DNA of 64,000 bases, taken from contig PVEQ01000001.1 in assembly GCA_002973575.1 (NCBI GenBank), positions 558,001 through 622,000 of the forward strand, in the 5' to 3' direction. The notes under the pieces are model-generated. The model did not search any database. It was not told the origin of the DNA and worked only from the letters and a program-made list of their open reading frames with translations. How positions within the stretch are numbered: position 1 is the first letter of the stretch; every line of letters begins with the position of its first letter. A program made the translations under genes and the position numbers. This DNA comes from Sediminibacterium magnilacihabitans (GTDB taxonomy: Bacteria > Bacteroidota > Bacteroidia > Chitinophagales > Chitinophagaceae). This document shows positions 41,529 to 50,804 of this stretch, piece by piece.

Positions 41529-42797
41529 TCAATTAAAATGATCTCTTAAGATCGTGTAAAAGCGGTACACGTCTTCAAAGCTGCAATACAATGGCGCAGG
41601 CGCTACGCGTATAACGCCTGGTTCGCGGTAATCTACCGTAATGCCGTTGTCGATCATACGCTGGTGAATTTCTTTTCCCTTCTCCCTGAAAAAGAGAGAC
41701 AGTTGTGCTCCGCGGCTGTTGACATCTGCAGGAGTGAGTATCTCAAAATTCAGTTGGGGTAATTGATGCAGGAGGTATTCGAGGTAAGCAGTGAGGCGGA
41801 TGCTTTTGGTACGTAACCGGTCCATTCCCGCTTCGTCAAACAATTCCAACGAAGCTTTCAGTGCAACCGTATTGAATACCTGCGCCGTGCTGATATTCCA
41901 TCCGCCTGCATCCTGCTTGGGTATGAAACCTTTTTCCATTTTGAAGCGTGTCTTTTCATCATTTCCCCACCAACCACCCAAACGGGGTGTATGGATATTT
42001 TGTGCGTGTTTTTCATGGATATAAGCGCCGCCTACTGCACCCGGACCTGCATTGAGATACTTATAACTGCACCACACTGCAAAATCAACGCCCCATGTGT
42101 GTAATTGCATAGGCACATTGCCTGCTACGTGTGCCAGGTCGAAGCCCGCAACAGCACCGGCAGCGTGTGCGGCGGCGGTAATGGCGGGCAGATCGAGTAA
42201 CTGACCGGTATAATAATGGATGCCGCCAAAGAGTACCATCGCCAGTTCGGCGCCAGTGTTGTGGATGGTCTGAACAATATCATCAGTGCGCAATGTTTTT
42301 TCGCCTTCCCTCGGATTGATTTCAATGATCGCATCAGTAGGATCAAGATTGAAATGACGCACCAATGTTTCTATTGCGTATTGATCGGATGGAAAAGCGC
42401 CTGCTTCCATGATGATCTTGTACCTTCTTGCAGTAGGGCGGTAAAAACTCAGCATCAATAAATGCAGATTAACAGTGAGCGTATTCATGACAGTCACTTC
42501 GTTTTCATGACAACCCATCAGTCTTGCCAGTGAAGATTGCACATAATGCTGGTAATACAACCAGGGATTGGGACCGCTGAAATAGCCGCCCACAGCCATT
42601 TTCCGCCAGGTGTCCAGTTCGGTCTGCATAGCTGCTGCTACATTTTTGGGTTGCAAACCCAATGAATTACCGCAGAAATAAATCACGTCCCTGTCCTGGT
42701 GCCGGGGAAAATGAAATGCCTGTTTGAAATGTTGTAAAGGATCCTTCTGGTCAGACTGGCGGGCGAATTCCGGGGTGAGGTCGAAAGTATCGGGCAT
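41529..42797 (-). CDS. kynU: Kynureninase
   Basis: 422 residues. IYFCGNSLGLQPK, YFSGPNPWLYYQ, NTLTVNLHLLMLSFY, GFDLAHVAGNVP (D220, H223) and WCSYKYLNAGPGAVGG with the PLP lysine K246 are the canonical motifs. The enzyme cleaves kynurenine or 3-hydroxykynurenine to (hydroxy)anthranilate and alanine in the cytoplasm. Other kynurenine-pathway genes are not next to it, but a glutaryl-CoA dehydrogenase-like gene lies 2.5 kb away. Length is standard. Confidence 0.95.
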   Translation of the reverse strand: MPDTFDLTPEFARQSDQKDPLQHFKQAFHFPRHQDRDVIYFCGNSLGLQPKNVAAAMQTELDTWRKMAVGGYFSGPNPWLYYQHYVQSSLARLMGCHENEVTVMNTLTVNLHLLMLSFYRPTARRYKIIMEAGAFPSDQYAIETLVRHFNLDPTDAIIEINPREGEKTLRTDDIVQTIHNTGAELAMVLFGGIHYYTGQLLDLPAITAAAHAAGAVAGFDLAHVAGNVPMQLHTWGVDFAVWCSYKYLNAGPGAVGGAYIHEKHAQNIHTPRLGGWWGNDEKTRFKMEKGFIPKQDAGGWNISTAQVFNTVALKASLELFDEAGMDRLRTKSIRLTAYLEYLLHQLPQLNFEILTPADVNSRGAQLSLFFREKGKEIHQRMIDNGITVDYREPGVIRVAPAPLYCSFEDVYRFYTILRDHFN

Positions 42798-42908
42798 ACC
42801 ATTGCGCGTTTCAACGAAAATAAACCATTACTGACAGGATTGGGTATACAAGGAGTTGGTTTTTTACTTAATATTATCGTTCGGAAATTCCCCCAACCCC
42901 CCAATGCT

Positions 42909-44081
42909 ATGAGAAAAATAAACCTGGCAATATGCTTTGCCTTGTTATGTTTTGCTGTTGATACTTATGCGCAATCAACAGAAATCCCCATTTTTCAATC
43001 AGGTACCGAAGGATATAAAAGCTTTCGCATACCGGCCATCGTTCGTTTGAAGGATGGAATATTGCTTGCTTTCTGCGAAGGAAGGATCAATAACGCAGCA
43101 GACTACGGCAATGTAGATGTCGTAATGAAAAGAAGCACCGATGATGGCAAAAGCTGGTCGCCACTCAGTATCATTGCAGACAACGGATCTTTCCAGATAG
43201 GCGGCCCGGCGCCGGTAGTAGATATGAGTGATCCGGTTTATCCTAATGGCAGGGTCTTTCTTTTTATGAACACCGGCAATGCCAGTGAAAAAGAAATCAA
43301 AGAAGGCAAGGGGATCAAACAATGCATTTATAAAACATCGGTCGATGATGGACTTACCTGGTCAAGGCCGGTGAAGATCACTGCACAGGTGCACAGGCCC
43401 AACAAGCCGGATGTAGATACGGCATATCACTTTAAAGAAGACTGGCGTTATTATGCCAATACACCCGGACATGCCATGCAGTTTACAGAAGGACCTTACA
43501 AAGGGCGCATCTTTGTCCCGGCCAATCATACTGCGGGTTCGCCAGGCAAAGACGGTAACGAATACTTTGCGCACGGTTACTATACAGATGATCACGGCAA
43601 AACTTTTCAATTGGGTAACAGCCTGCGGTTGCCTGGCAGCAATGAATCGATGGCAGCAGAACTGGCCGGAGGAAAATTGATGATGAACAGCCGCAACCAA
43701 AAAGGAGATGTTCGCGAACGGATTGTTTCTGTCAGCAGTGATGGGGGTGCTTCCTGGGATACCACGTATTTCGATCCCAACCTGCCCGATCCTGTTTGTG
43801 AAGCGAGCCTGCTCAACATCGGCAGGTATAAAGGAAAAAATGTGCTGGCATTCTGCAATCCGGCTGATACCAAAGAAAGAAATAACCTGGTACTGCGCAT
43901 CAGTTATGACGAAGGGCATAGCTGGGCTAAAAGTTTCCTGGTAGACAAAAAAGAGGATGCCCCTCATGATGCTTATACAGCTTATTCAGACCTGGTAAAA
44001 CTCAACAGGAATGAAGTAGGGGTGATGTATGAGAAGAACAATTACCGCAGCATTGTTTTCAAAGTGATCAATTGGAAGTAA
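42909..44081 (+). CDS. Secreted exo-alpha-sialidase (GH33)
   Basis: 390 residues from MRKINLAICFALLCFAVDTYAQ, a signal peptide; an upstream GUG-like extension is not credible. The sialidase signature FRIPAIV and the Asp boxes STDDGKSW, SVDDGLTW, YTDDHGKTF, SSDGGASW and SYDEGHSW are evident. Catalytic elements include CEGRINNAADYGNVD, the ESMAAEL glutamate and a late YTAYSDLV tyrosine region. It releases terminal sialic acids from glycoconjugates. No sialate catabolism genes are adjacent, so the sugar may be consumed through genes elsewhere or only removed. Confidence 0.92.
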   Translation: MRKINLAICFALLCFAVDTYAQSTEIPIFQSGTEGYKSFRIPAIVRLKDGILLAFCEGRINNAADYGNVDVVMKRSTDDGKSWSPLSIIADNGSFQIGGPAPVVDMSDPVYPNGRVFLFMNTGNASEKEIKEGKGIKQCIYKTSVDDGLTWSRPVKITAQVHRPNKPDVDTAYHFKEDWRYYANTPGHAMQFTEGPYKGRIFVPANHTAGSPGKDGNEYFAHGYYTDDHGKTFQLGNSLRLPGSNESMAAELAGGKLMMNSRNQKGDVRERIVSVSSDGGASWDTTYFDPNLPDPVCEASLLNIGRYKGKNVLAFCNPADTKERNNLVLRISYDEGHSWAKSFLVDKKEDAPHDAYTAYSDLVKLNRNEVGVMYEKNNYRSIVFKVINWK

Positions 44082-44086
44082 GGAAA

Positions 44087-45271
44087 TTATTCCATTGAAA
44101 CGAATTCCTTTTCGGTTTTCGCAATCACAAGCGTAGCCACTCCGTTTCCAATGATATTGGTGATGGCCCTGGCCTCGCTCATAAACTTGTCGATACCCAA
44201 TAAAAAAGCCAACCCTTCTAATGGTATCCGGTGAACAGCCGTTAAGGTAGATGCAAGCACAATAAAACCACTGCCGGTAACGCCGGCCGCGCCTTTGGAA
44301 GTCAGCATCAGCAATAATAATATCATGATTAATTCAGTGGTACTGAGGTGCACATTATACAACTGCGCCAAAAAAATAACAGACATGGACAGGTAAATGG
44401 AAGTGCCATCGAGGTTGAAGGAATAGCCTGTTGGTATCACCAATCCTACTACAGGCTTGCTGCATCCCATATCTTCCAGTTTACGCATGATGGAAGGCAA
44501 CGCAGCTTCGGAAGATGAAGTGCCCAACACGAGCAATAATTCTTCTTTGATGGACGAAAGGAATGACCAGATATTGAATTTAAAATAACGCATGATGCCG
44601 CCCAATACCAATGCTACAAACAAAAACATGGTCAGGTAAACACAAGCCATCAGTTTCATGAGGGGCAGCAATGTGCTCAAACCAAATTTACCAATGGTAA
44701 ATGCCATACCTCCGAAAGCGCCGAGTGGCGCGAGGTACATGACATATTTGAGGGCGCCGAAAACGTATCGCGATAAGGTTTGAAACAATCGGAGAGCGGC
44801 AGACCGGTATCGCGAATAATTGAGTACAATACCCGTAACAATGGCTGCCAGCAGAACTTGTAAAGTGATGTTCGACTGAAAAAAGCCGATCCAACTGAAA
44901 TGGGAAGATCTGGCGCCGGTATATTTGGAAGCATCCTGCAGGGGTAACCCTGTTTTATCGAGCAATCCCGGTTTGATCAGGAGCGCTACTGCAATCCCGA
45001 TGGCCAGGGCTAAGGTAGTTACCACTTCAAAATACACCAGCGATTTGATGCCGATACGCCCTACTTTTTTCAGGCTGCCCATACCACTGATGCCTTGTAC
45101 AATGGTAAGGAAAATAATGGGTGCGATGAACAATTTGATAATATCGACAAAGGATTTGCCGATAATTTCCATTTTAACTGCGGTAGCAGGGGCATAATGC
45201 CCCAGTAATATGCCGGCAATGATGGCAATAAGCACATAAAAGCTCAGGTGTCGGGTAATCTGTTTCCACAT
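44087..45271 (-). CDS. Dicarboxylate/amino-acid:cation symporter (DAACS family)
   Basis: 394 residues with eight membrane helices and two re-entrant hairpins. The hairpin-1 motif LVLGTSSSEAALPSIMRKLE, the helix-7 motif SFNLDGTSIYLS (NxDGT), hairpin-2 TSKGAAGVTGSGFIVLASTL and helix-8 GIDKFMSEARAITNIIGNGVATLVI are all intact. It imports C4-dicarboxylates or glutamate/aspartate across the inner membrane; GltP versus DctA cannot be decided. It is convergent with the sialidase and divergent from the acyl-CoA dehydrogenase. Confidence 0.9.
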   Translation of the reverse strand: MWKQITRHLSFYVLIAIIAGILLGHYAPATAVKMEIIGKSFVDIIKLFIAPIIFLTIVQGISGMGSLKKVGRIGIKSLVYFEVVTTLALAIGIAVALLIKPGLLDKTGLPLQDASKYTGARSSHFSWIGFFQSNITLQVLLAAIVTGIVLNYSRYRSAALRLFQTLSRYVFGALKYVMYLAPLGAFGGMAFTIGKFGLSTLLPLMKLMACVYLTMFLFVALVLGGIMRYFKFNIWSFLSSIKEELLLVLGTSSSEAALPSIMRKLEDMGCSKPVVGLVIPTGYSFNLDGTSIYLSMSVIFLAQLYNVHLSTTELIMILLLLMLTSKGAAGVTGSGFIVLASTLTAVHRIPLEGLAFLLGIDKFMSEARAITNIIGNGVATLVIAKTEKEFVSME

Positions 45272-45288
45272 TTGCGGTCAAGATAATT

Positions 45289-45296
45289 TATTTTTG
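45289..45296 (+). promoter_or_regulatory. Bacteroidota -7 box upstream of the acyl-CoA dehydrogenase
   Basis: TATTTTTG matches TAnnTTTG exactly and lies 35 bp before the ATG at 45331. A TTTG at 45271-45274 is only 14 bp upstream, shorter than the usual spacer. Confidence 0.4.
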
Positions 45297-45330
45297 TTAG
45301 GTTGCAACCAGAACGCAAACCAATAACGAT

Positions 45331-46515
45331 ATGGCTGCCAGAACCGATCTGTTCCAATCGCCCGATTATTACGCGGTAGACGATCTGCTTACCGATGAAC
45401 ACAAACACATACGCGAAGCGGTACGCAATTATGTCAGGAAAGAAATATCTCCCATCATCGAAGAGTATGCCCAGCGCGCAGAATTCCCTTTGCAGATCGT
45501 AAAGCAAATGGGGGAGTTGGGCTGTTTCGGTCCAACGATTCCCGTGGAGTATGGCGGCGGCGGATTGGACTATATCAGTTATGGTTTGATGATGCAGGAG
45601 CTGGAACGCGGAGACAGCGGTGTGCGGAGTACGGCCAGCGTACAGGGAAGCCTGGTGATGTTCCCGATCTACGCTTATGGCAGTGAGGCACAGAAGAAAA
45701 AATACCTGCCCAGGCTGGCCAGCGGAGAATGGTTGGGCTGTTTCGGATTAACAGAGCCCAATCATGGCAGCGACCCCTCCAGCATGGTAACACATTTTAA
45801 GGAGGCCGGAGACCATGTTATACTGAATGGCGCCAAAATGTGGATCAGTAATGCGCCTTATGCGCAGGTAGCCGTAGTATGGGCCAGGAACGAAGCCGGA
45901 GAAATACAGGGTGTGATCGTAGAAAGAGGCATGGAAGGGTTTAGCACGCCCACCACGCATGGCAAGTGGAGCCTGCGGGCCAGCGCTACCGGCGAATTGG
46001 TGTTTGACCAGGTAAAGGTTCCGAAAGAAAATATATTACCGGGTGCAAAAGGATTGAAAGCGCCGCTCAGTTGCCTCACCAAAGCCCGTTATGGCATTGC
46101 ATGGGGAGCATTGGGAGCCGCCATGGACTGTTATGATACCGCATTGCGTTATGGCAAAGAACGGGTGCAGTTCGACAGGCCCATCGCCGGATTCCAGTTA
46201 CAGCAGAAAAAACTGGCCGAAATGATCACCGAAATTACCAAAGCACAACTGCTGGTATGGCGCCTCGGTGTATTGATGAATGAAGGGAAAGCCACTCCCC
46301 AGCAGGTGAGTATGGCCAAACGCAACAGTTGCGAAATTGCCGCCGATATCGCCCGCGAAGCCCGGCAGGTATTGGGGGGAATGGGCATTACCGGCGAATA
46401 CAGTATCATGCGGCACATGATGAATATAGAAAGTGTAATCACGTATGAAGGCACGCACGACGTACATTTGCTGATCACCGGTATGGACATCACCGGACTG
46501 AACGCATTCAAATAA
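45331..46515 (+). CDS. gcdH: Glutaryl-CoA dehydrogenase-like acyl-CoA dehydrogenase
   Basis: 394 residues. RSTASVQGSLVMFPIYAYGS, WLGCFGLTEPNHGSDPSSM and GKWSLRASATGELVFDQVKVP are glutaryl-CoA dehydrogenase motifs, and the catalytic base is E373 in VITYEGTHDVH. The enzyme oxidises and decarboxylates glutaryl-CoA to crotonyl-CoA, draining lysine, hydroxylysine and tryptophan breakdown. There is no ETF gene next to it. The gene is 23 bp upstream of aroK and may be co-transcribed with it. Confidence 0.87.
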   Translation: MAARTDLFQSPDYYAVDDLLTDEHKHIREAVRNYVRKEISPIIEEYAQRAEFPLQIVKQMGELGCFGPTIPVEYGGGGLDYISYGLMMQELERGDSGVRSTASVQGSLVMFPIYAYGSEAQKKKYLPRLASGEWLGCFGLTEPNHGSDPSSMVTHFKEAGDHVILNGAKMWISNAPYAQVAVVWARNEAGEIQGVIVERGMEGFSTPTTHGKWSLRASATGELVFDQVKVPKENILPGAKGLKAPLSCLTKARYGIAWGALGAAMDCYDTALRYGKERVQFDRPIAGFQLQQKKLAEMITEITKAQLLVWRLGVLMNEGKATPQQVSMAKRNSCEIAADIAREARQVLGGMGITGEYSIMRHMMNIESVITYEGTHDVHLLITGMDITGLNAFK

Positions 46516-46538
46516 TACGGAGTATAATAAATGAACCA

Positions 46539-47045
46539 ATGAAAATATTCTTGTTAGGATTGATGGGTACGGGAAAAACTTACTGGACAAAACGATTGTC
46601 GAAGAAACTGAAAGTCGGTGGCTACGACCTTGACCAGATGATAGAGGCACATGAAGAGAAAACCATTTCCGAAATGTTTGCCGAAGAAGGGGAAGATCAT
46701 TTCCGCAAGACCGAATCGAAAATATTGCGCTGGTTTGGTGAGAAAAAAAGCTTTGTATTGTCTACAGGCGGAGGAACACCCTGCTTCAATGATAATATGG
46801 ATTGGATGAACAAACAGGGCATAACCATCTGGATCGATGAGCCTGTTGATGTGCTGGTGCAAAGATTGCTACCGGAAAAAACGCATCGCCCATTGATCGC
46901 TTCCTTATCTGATAAGGAACTGAGCCGGTTCCTGGAGAATAAACTGGCCGAGCGCAGGTCTTTTTATAACCGTGCAAAAGGTCACCTGCAAGGTTCAGAC
47001 ATATCTGAAGAAGGATTTATTCAAATACTGAGGATCTATGCATAA
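46539..47045 (+). CDS. aroK: Shikimate kinase
   Basis: 168 residues. The P-loop LLGLMGTGKTYWTKRLSKKL, the shikimate-binding D in YDLDQMIE and R in HFRKTESKIL, the GGG loop in VLSTGGGTPC, and the lid arginine in THRPLIASL are all present. The enzyme phosphorylates shikimate in aromatic amino-acid synthesis. The last 8 bp overlap the start of the DUF423 gene, so the two are coupled. Confidence 0.92.
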   Translation: MKIFLLGLMGTGKTYWTKRLSKKLKVGGYDLDQMIEAHEEKTISEMFAEEGEDHFRKTESKILRWFGEKKSFVLSTGGGTPCFNDNMDWMNKQGITIWIDEPVDVLVQRLLPEKTHRPLIASLSDKELSRFLENKLAERRSFYNRAKGHLQGSDISEEGFIQILRIYA

Positions 47046-47439
47046 AGGTTTTCTTACTACTGCGGCCTTGCTGGGTTGCCTGGCCGTAGCATTAGGCGCC
47101 TTCGGCGCCCATGCGTTAAAAGCAATAGTAACAGAACAAATGCTCAATGCGTATGAAACGGGTGTACGCTACCAGTTTTATCATGTTTTTGCTTTGGCAC
47201 TGACAGCGCTGTGTATCAAACAAAACCCGCAATCTCACTTCCATACCGCGGGCCGTTTATTCATAACAGGTATCATTCTCTTCAGCGGATCACTGTATGT
47301 TATGACCTGGCTCGATGCCGCAGGAATAACAGGAATGAAATGGATAGGGGCGATAACACCTCTCGGCGGACTCGCATTCGTCGCCGCCTGGATTTTCCTG
47401 GCGCTGGGCTTTCAAAAAGCGCATAAAGTGGAAAACTGA
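47038..47439 (+). CDS. DUF423-family small membrane protein
   Basis: 133 residues with four membrane helices. LAVALGAFGAHALK, YETGVRYQFYHVFALAL, GIILFSGSLYVM and GAITPLGGLAFVAAWIFLA are the conserved blocks of DUF423 (YwdK-like). The function is unknown. It begins within the last codons of aroK, in a different frame. About 75 bp without a gene follow before ftsK. Confidence 0.9.
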   Translation: MHKGFLTTAALLGCLAVALGAFGAHALKAIVTEQMLNAYETGVRYQFYHVFALALTALCIKQNPQSHFHTAGRLFITGIILFSGSLYVMTWLDAAGITGMKWIGAITPLGGLAFVAAWIFLALGFQKAHKVEN

Positions 47440-47500
47440 AAACCGGTTCACCAGTTTTGCACATAAGGCTGTATCCGTTTCGGGGCTTTGGCCGTTAGCT

Positions 47501-47508
47501 TATATTTG
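47501..47508 (+). promoter_or_regulatory. Bacteroidota -7 box of ftsK
   Basis: TATATTTG matches TAnnTTTG exactly and ends 5 bases before the ATG at 47514, giving an almost leaderless transcript if used. Confidence 0.45.
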
Positions 47509-47513
47509 TTTTC

Positions 47514-50045
47514 ATGGCAAACCGTTTAAAAAAGAAAACGCCATCACCGCCCAGCCCGGAGCAACTAACTCCAGATAAGGAAACACAGGTAACTGTTACC
47601 GAAGTGGTGAAAGATGAACGTACTGCCAAGATCATTGGAGCGGTGAGCCTCTTGCTTACAGTCTTTCTTTTCGTAGCATTCACTTCCTATCTTTTCACCT
47701 GGCAGGAAGACCAGGATAAAGTATACCGTTTCGGTATTAAAATTTTTGCTACGGATGATGTGCACGTCAGCAACCTCTTGGGTGTACTAGGGGCTTATGT
47801 AGCGCACCTGCTTTTTTACAAAGGATTCGGACTGGCATCCTATCTCTTTTGTACTTTCTTCTTTGTGTTGGGGGTTAATCTCCTGTTCGGAAAAAAAATA
47901 TTCAACCTGGTACGCAACCTCAAATATGTACTCGCAGGTTTACTGGTATTGAGTATGGGCTTTGCATTTGTAGCGAGAAACAGCAGCTTCTCCTGGGGAG
48001 GCGCTGTAGGAGAATTATTGAATGAATGGTTCATCAAATGGATCGGCAATGTAGGTACAGGTTTTTTGCTGCTGTTAGCCGTATTCAGCTATTTTATCTG
48101 GCGGTTCAATCCAACTTTTCGTATTCCCGAATGGAAACGCAAACCGGCAGCCAGTACCTACCCGGATATTCATGCAAGTGAAACAGCCGATGAAGCAATG
48201 TTTTTAAAAGAATGGAATGATGAAGAAGCGCATACAGGTGAAGAATCACCATTGAGCAATAACCGGTTGAAGGCAGAGGGGAAGGGCGTTGTAGTGATCA
48301 TGCCGCAGGAAAGCCACAACCCGATGAACGAATTTGAAGTGTTGGAAAAAGAAGGTTTGGTAGATATGCCGGAGGAAGCGGCAGTGCCAATGGAGGAAGA
48401 GGAGTATGAGGAGGAAGCATCGGAAGAAGAAGTCTATGAAGAGGAAGAAGAAACCGAAGACGATGGATTAGAATTGGAGATCAAAGAAACCCCCGAAGCA
48501 TCCGGAGAGACGATCAGTGAAACGCCGGGCAAACTGGGCACGAAATACGACGCCACCTTTGATCTGAAAGGGTATAAATTTCCTTCACTTGAATTGTTGG
48601 AAACACATGGCAGTGAAAAGATCGTACACGACCCCGCAGAGTTGGAAACCAATAAGAACCAGATCATCGCTACACTCAAGAATTACGATATCGCTATCCA
48701 ACGCATAGCAGCTACAGTAGGCCCTACCGTTACTTTGTATGAGATCGTTCCGGCTCCCGGCGTACGCATCAGCCGGATCAAGAACCTGGAAGATGACATT
48801 GCATTGAGTCTTGCTGCACTGGGTATCCGCATCATCGCACCCATACCGGGTAAAGGAACCATCGGTATTGAAGTACCCAATGTTCGCAAAACGGTGGTCA
48901 GCATGAAGACATTACTGGCCAGTGATAAGTTCCAGTCCAGCTCATTTTCACTGCCCATTGCCATCGGTAAAAAGATCGACAATGATCTCTTCATCGTAGA
49001 CCTGGCCAGTATGCCCCACCTGCTCATGGCTGGTGCAACGGGACAAGGTAAATCGGTTGGTCTCAATGCCATACTGGTTTCATTGCTCTATAAGAAACAT
49101 CCTTCACAATTGAAGTTCGTGCTGGTAGACCCCAAGAAAGTGGAGTTGAGCCTGTACAGGACCATTGAGAAACATTTCCTGGCCAAATTGCCCGGAGAAG
49201 ACGAATCCATTATCACAGATACCAAGAAAGTGATCAATACCCTCAATGCACTTTGCATTGAAATGGATAACCGTTACGATCTGTTGAAAGAAGCAGGCTG
49301 CCGGAACATCAGGGAGTACAACGATAAATTCCAGGCCCGCCGGCTTAATCCCGAAAAAGGCCATCAGTATTTACCTTTCATTGTGTTGGTAGTGGATGAG
49401 TTTGCCGATCTGATCATGACGGCTGGCAAGGAAGTAGAAATGCCGATCGCTCGCCTGGCGCAGTTGGCGCGTGCAGTAGGGATACACCTGATCATCGCCA
49501 CGCAAAGACCTTCCGTGAATATTATTACGGGTACTATCAAGGCCAACTTCCCCGCGCGAATTGCTTTTAAAGTATCGAGCAAAATCGATAGCCGTACGAT
49601 CCTCGATGCAGGAGGTGCTGAGCAATTGATTGGTAAAGGTGATATGCTGGTCAGCTACAACGGAGAGATCACACGTTTGCAATGCGCGTTCGTTGATACG
49701 CCTGAGGTAGAGCATATTTGTGAGTTCATTGGAGAACAAAAAGGGTATCCACATGCTTTCCTGTTACCAGAATATATTGATGAAAAAGACCTGGAAGGCA
49801 AAGACTTTGATGTCAACGACCGCGACCCGCTGTTCGAAGATGCAGCGCGGCTGATTGTGCAAAACCAGGTAGGATCTACTTCGCTCATACAACGCCGCAT
49901 GAAACTGGGCTATAACCGGGCCGGCCGGCTCATGGACCAGTTGGAGGCCGCCGGTGTGGTAGGCCCCAACCAGGGAAGCAAAGCCCGCGAAGTATTGTTC
50001 AAAACCGATGTGGAATTGCAGGAATTCCTTGATTCATTGATATAA
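47514..50045 (+). CDS. ftsK: FtsK/SpoIIIE-family DNA translocase
   Basis: 843 residues. Four membrane helices lie in the first 200 residues. An acidic linker (about 280-330, runs such as MEEEEYEEEASEEEVYEEEE) leads to the alpha/beta motor: FVLVDPKKVELSLY, the Walker A loop LMAGATGQGKSVGLNAI, the Walker B stretch FIVLVVDEFADLIM, and LIIATQRPSVNIITG. The C-terminal gamma winged helix is QVGSTSLIQRRMKLGYNRAGRLMDQLEAAGVV, which reads KOPS-type orienting sites. It moves chromosome ends to dif during division. It is followed by the LolA-like gene. Confidence 0.96.
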   Translation: MANRLKKKTPSPPSPEQLTPDKETQVTVTEVVKDERTAKIIGAVSLLLTVFLFVAFTSYLFTWQEDQDKVYRFGIKIFATDDVHVSNLLGVLGAYVAHLLFYKGFGLASYLFCTFFFVLGVNLLFGKKIFNLVRNLKYVLAGLLVLSMGFAFVARNSSFSWGGAVGELLNEWFIKWIGNVGTGFLLLLAVFSYFIWRFNPTFRIPEWKRKPAASTYPDIHASETADEAMFLKEWNDEEAHTGEESPLSNNRLKAEGKGVVVIMPQESHNPMNEFEVLEKEGLVDMPEEAAVPMEEEEYEEEASEEEVYEEEEETEDDGLELEIKETPEASGETISETPGKLGTKYDATFDLKGYKFPSLELLETHGSEKIVHDPAELETNKNQIIATLKNYDIAIQRIAATVGPTVTLYEIVPAPGVRISRIKNLEDDIALSLAALGIRIIAPIPGKGTIGIEVPNVRKTVVSMKTLLASDKFQSSSFSLPIAIGKKIDNDLFIVDLASMPHLLMAGATGQGKSVGLNAILVSLLYKKHPSQLKFVLVDPKKVELSLYRTIEKHFLAKLPGEDESIITDTKKVINTLNALCIEMDNRYDLLKEAGCRNIREYNDKFQARRLNPEKGHQYLPFIVLVVDEFADLIMTAGKEVEMPIARLAQLARAVGIHLIIATQRPSVNIITGTIKANFPARIAFKVSSKIDSRTILDAGGAEQLIGKGDMLVSYNGEITRLQCAFVDTPEVEHICEFIGEQKGYPHAFLLPEYIDEKDLEGKDFDVNDRDPLFEDAARLIVQNQVGSTSLIQRRMKLGYNRAGRLMDQLEAAGVVGPNQGSKAREVLFKTDVELQEFLDSLI

Positions 50046-50129
50046 GCCCTTTTCACTGACAATCATCCACTGTTCACCGATTGATGTAAACTTCTTTTTG
50101 CCCAAACCATCCTTGCAATGGGGAAATTG

Positions 50130-50137
50130 TATATTTG
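50130..50137 (+). promoter_or_regulatory. Bacteroidota -7 box upstream of the lolA-like gene
   Basis: TATATTTG matches TAnnTTTG exactly, 22 bp before the ATG at 50160. Confidence 0.5.
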
Positions 50138-50159
50138 CGCCCATTAATTGAAGCATAGC

Positions 50160-50789
50160 ATGAAGAAATATTGTCTTTTCCTGTTGAGTTTGGTATTTGT
50201 TATCAGCCAGTCATTTGCACAGAACGACCCCGCCGCTAAAAAAGTACTCGATGCTGTCAGCGCCAAAGTGAGGAGCCTGAAAAGCATTGTTACTACTTTT
50301 TCTATACGCCAGTTAACCAGTAAAGGAAAAGATAATGGTACCAAAACAGGACAAATTTCTGTAAAGGGACAAAAATACCTGCTCAGGCAAGGAAGGATGG
50401 AAGTGATCTGCGATGGCGCCAAAACATATAACTATGATGGTAATAAGACCGTTACAGTAGCCGCAGCAGAGGAACCCGGACAAACACTGACCCCTCAGAA
50501 AATATTATCCGGCGCTTACGATAAAGATTTTTCATACAAACTGCTGCCTGCTCAGGGCAATTTTCATGTTATTGAATTGCGGCCCCTCGATGCCAGGAAA
50601 AACTTCCAGAAAGTAACCGTATATGTGGACAAAGCAAAGAGCCTCATTACCAAAGCAGTGATCCTGGATAAAAGTAATAATACCTTACAAGTGAGCTTCA
50701 CCAAGATCAACACTTCAGCTAACCTGGCCGATAACCTCTTTGTTTTCAATAAGGGCAAATATCCCAAAGACGTAGAGATACTGGACTAA
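50160..50789 (+). CDS. lolA: LolA-like outer-membrane lipoprotein carrier protein
   Basis: 209 residues from MKKYCLFLLSLVFVISQSFAQ; the TTG four codons earlier lies in the leader. The mature protein has the half-barrel LolA pattern: KVLDAVSAKVRSLKSIVTTF, GQISVKGQKYLLRQGRMEVICDGAKTYNYD and VTVYVDKAKSLITKAVILDK. It is a periplasmic chaperone that carries lipoproteins or other lipids between membranes. The esterase gene follows 15 bp later. Confidence 0.82.
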   Translation: MKKYCLFLLSLVFVISQSFAQNDPAAKKVLDAVSAKVRSLKSIVTTFSIRQLTSKGKDNGTKTGQISVKGQKYLLRQGRMEVICDGAKTYNYDGNKTVTVAAAEEPGQTLTPQKILSGAYDKDFSYKLLPAQGNFHVIELRPLDARKNFQKVTVYVDKAKSLITKAVILDKSNNTLQVSFTKINTSANLADNLFVFNKGKYPKDVEILD

Positions 50790-50804
50790 AGTAAACGATT
50801 ACGG

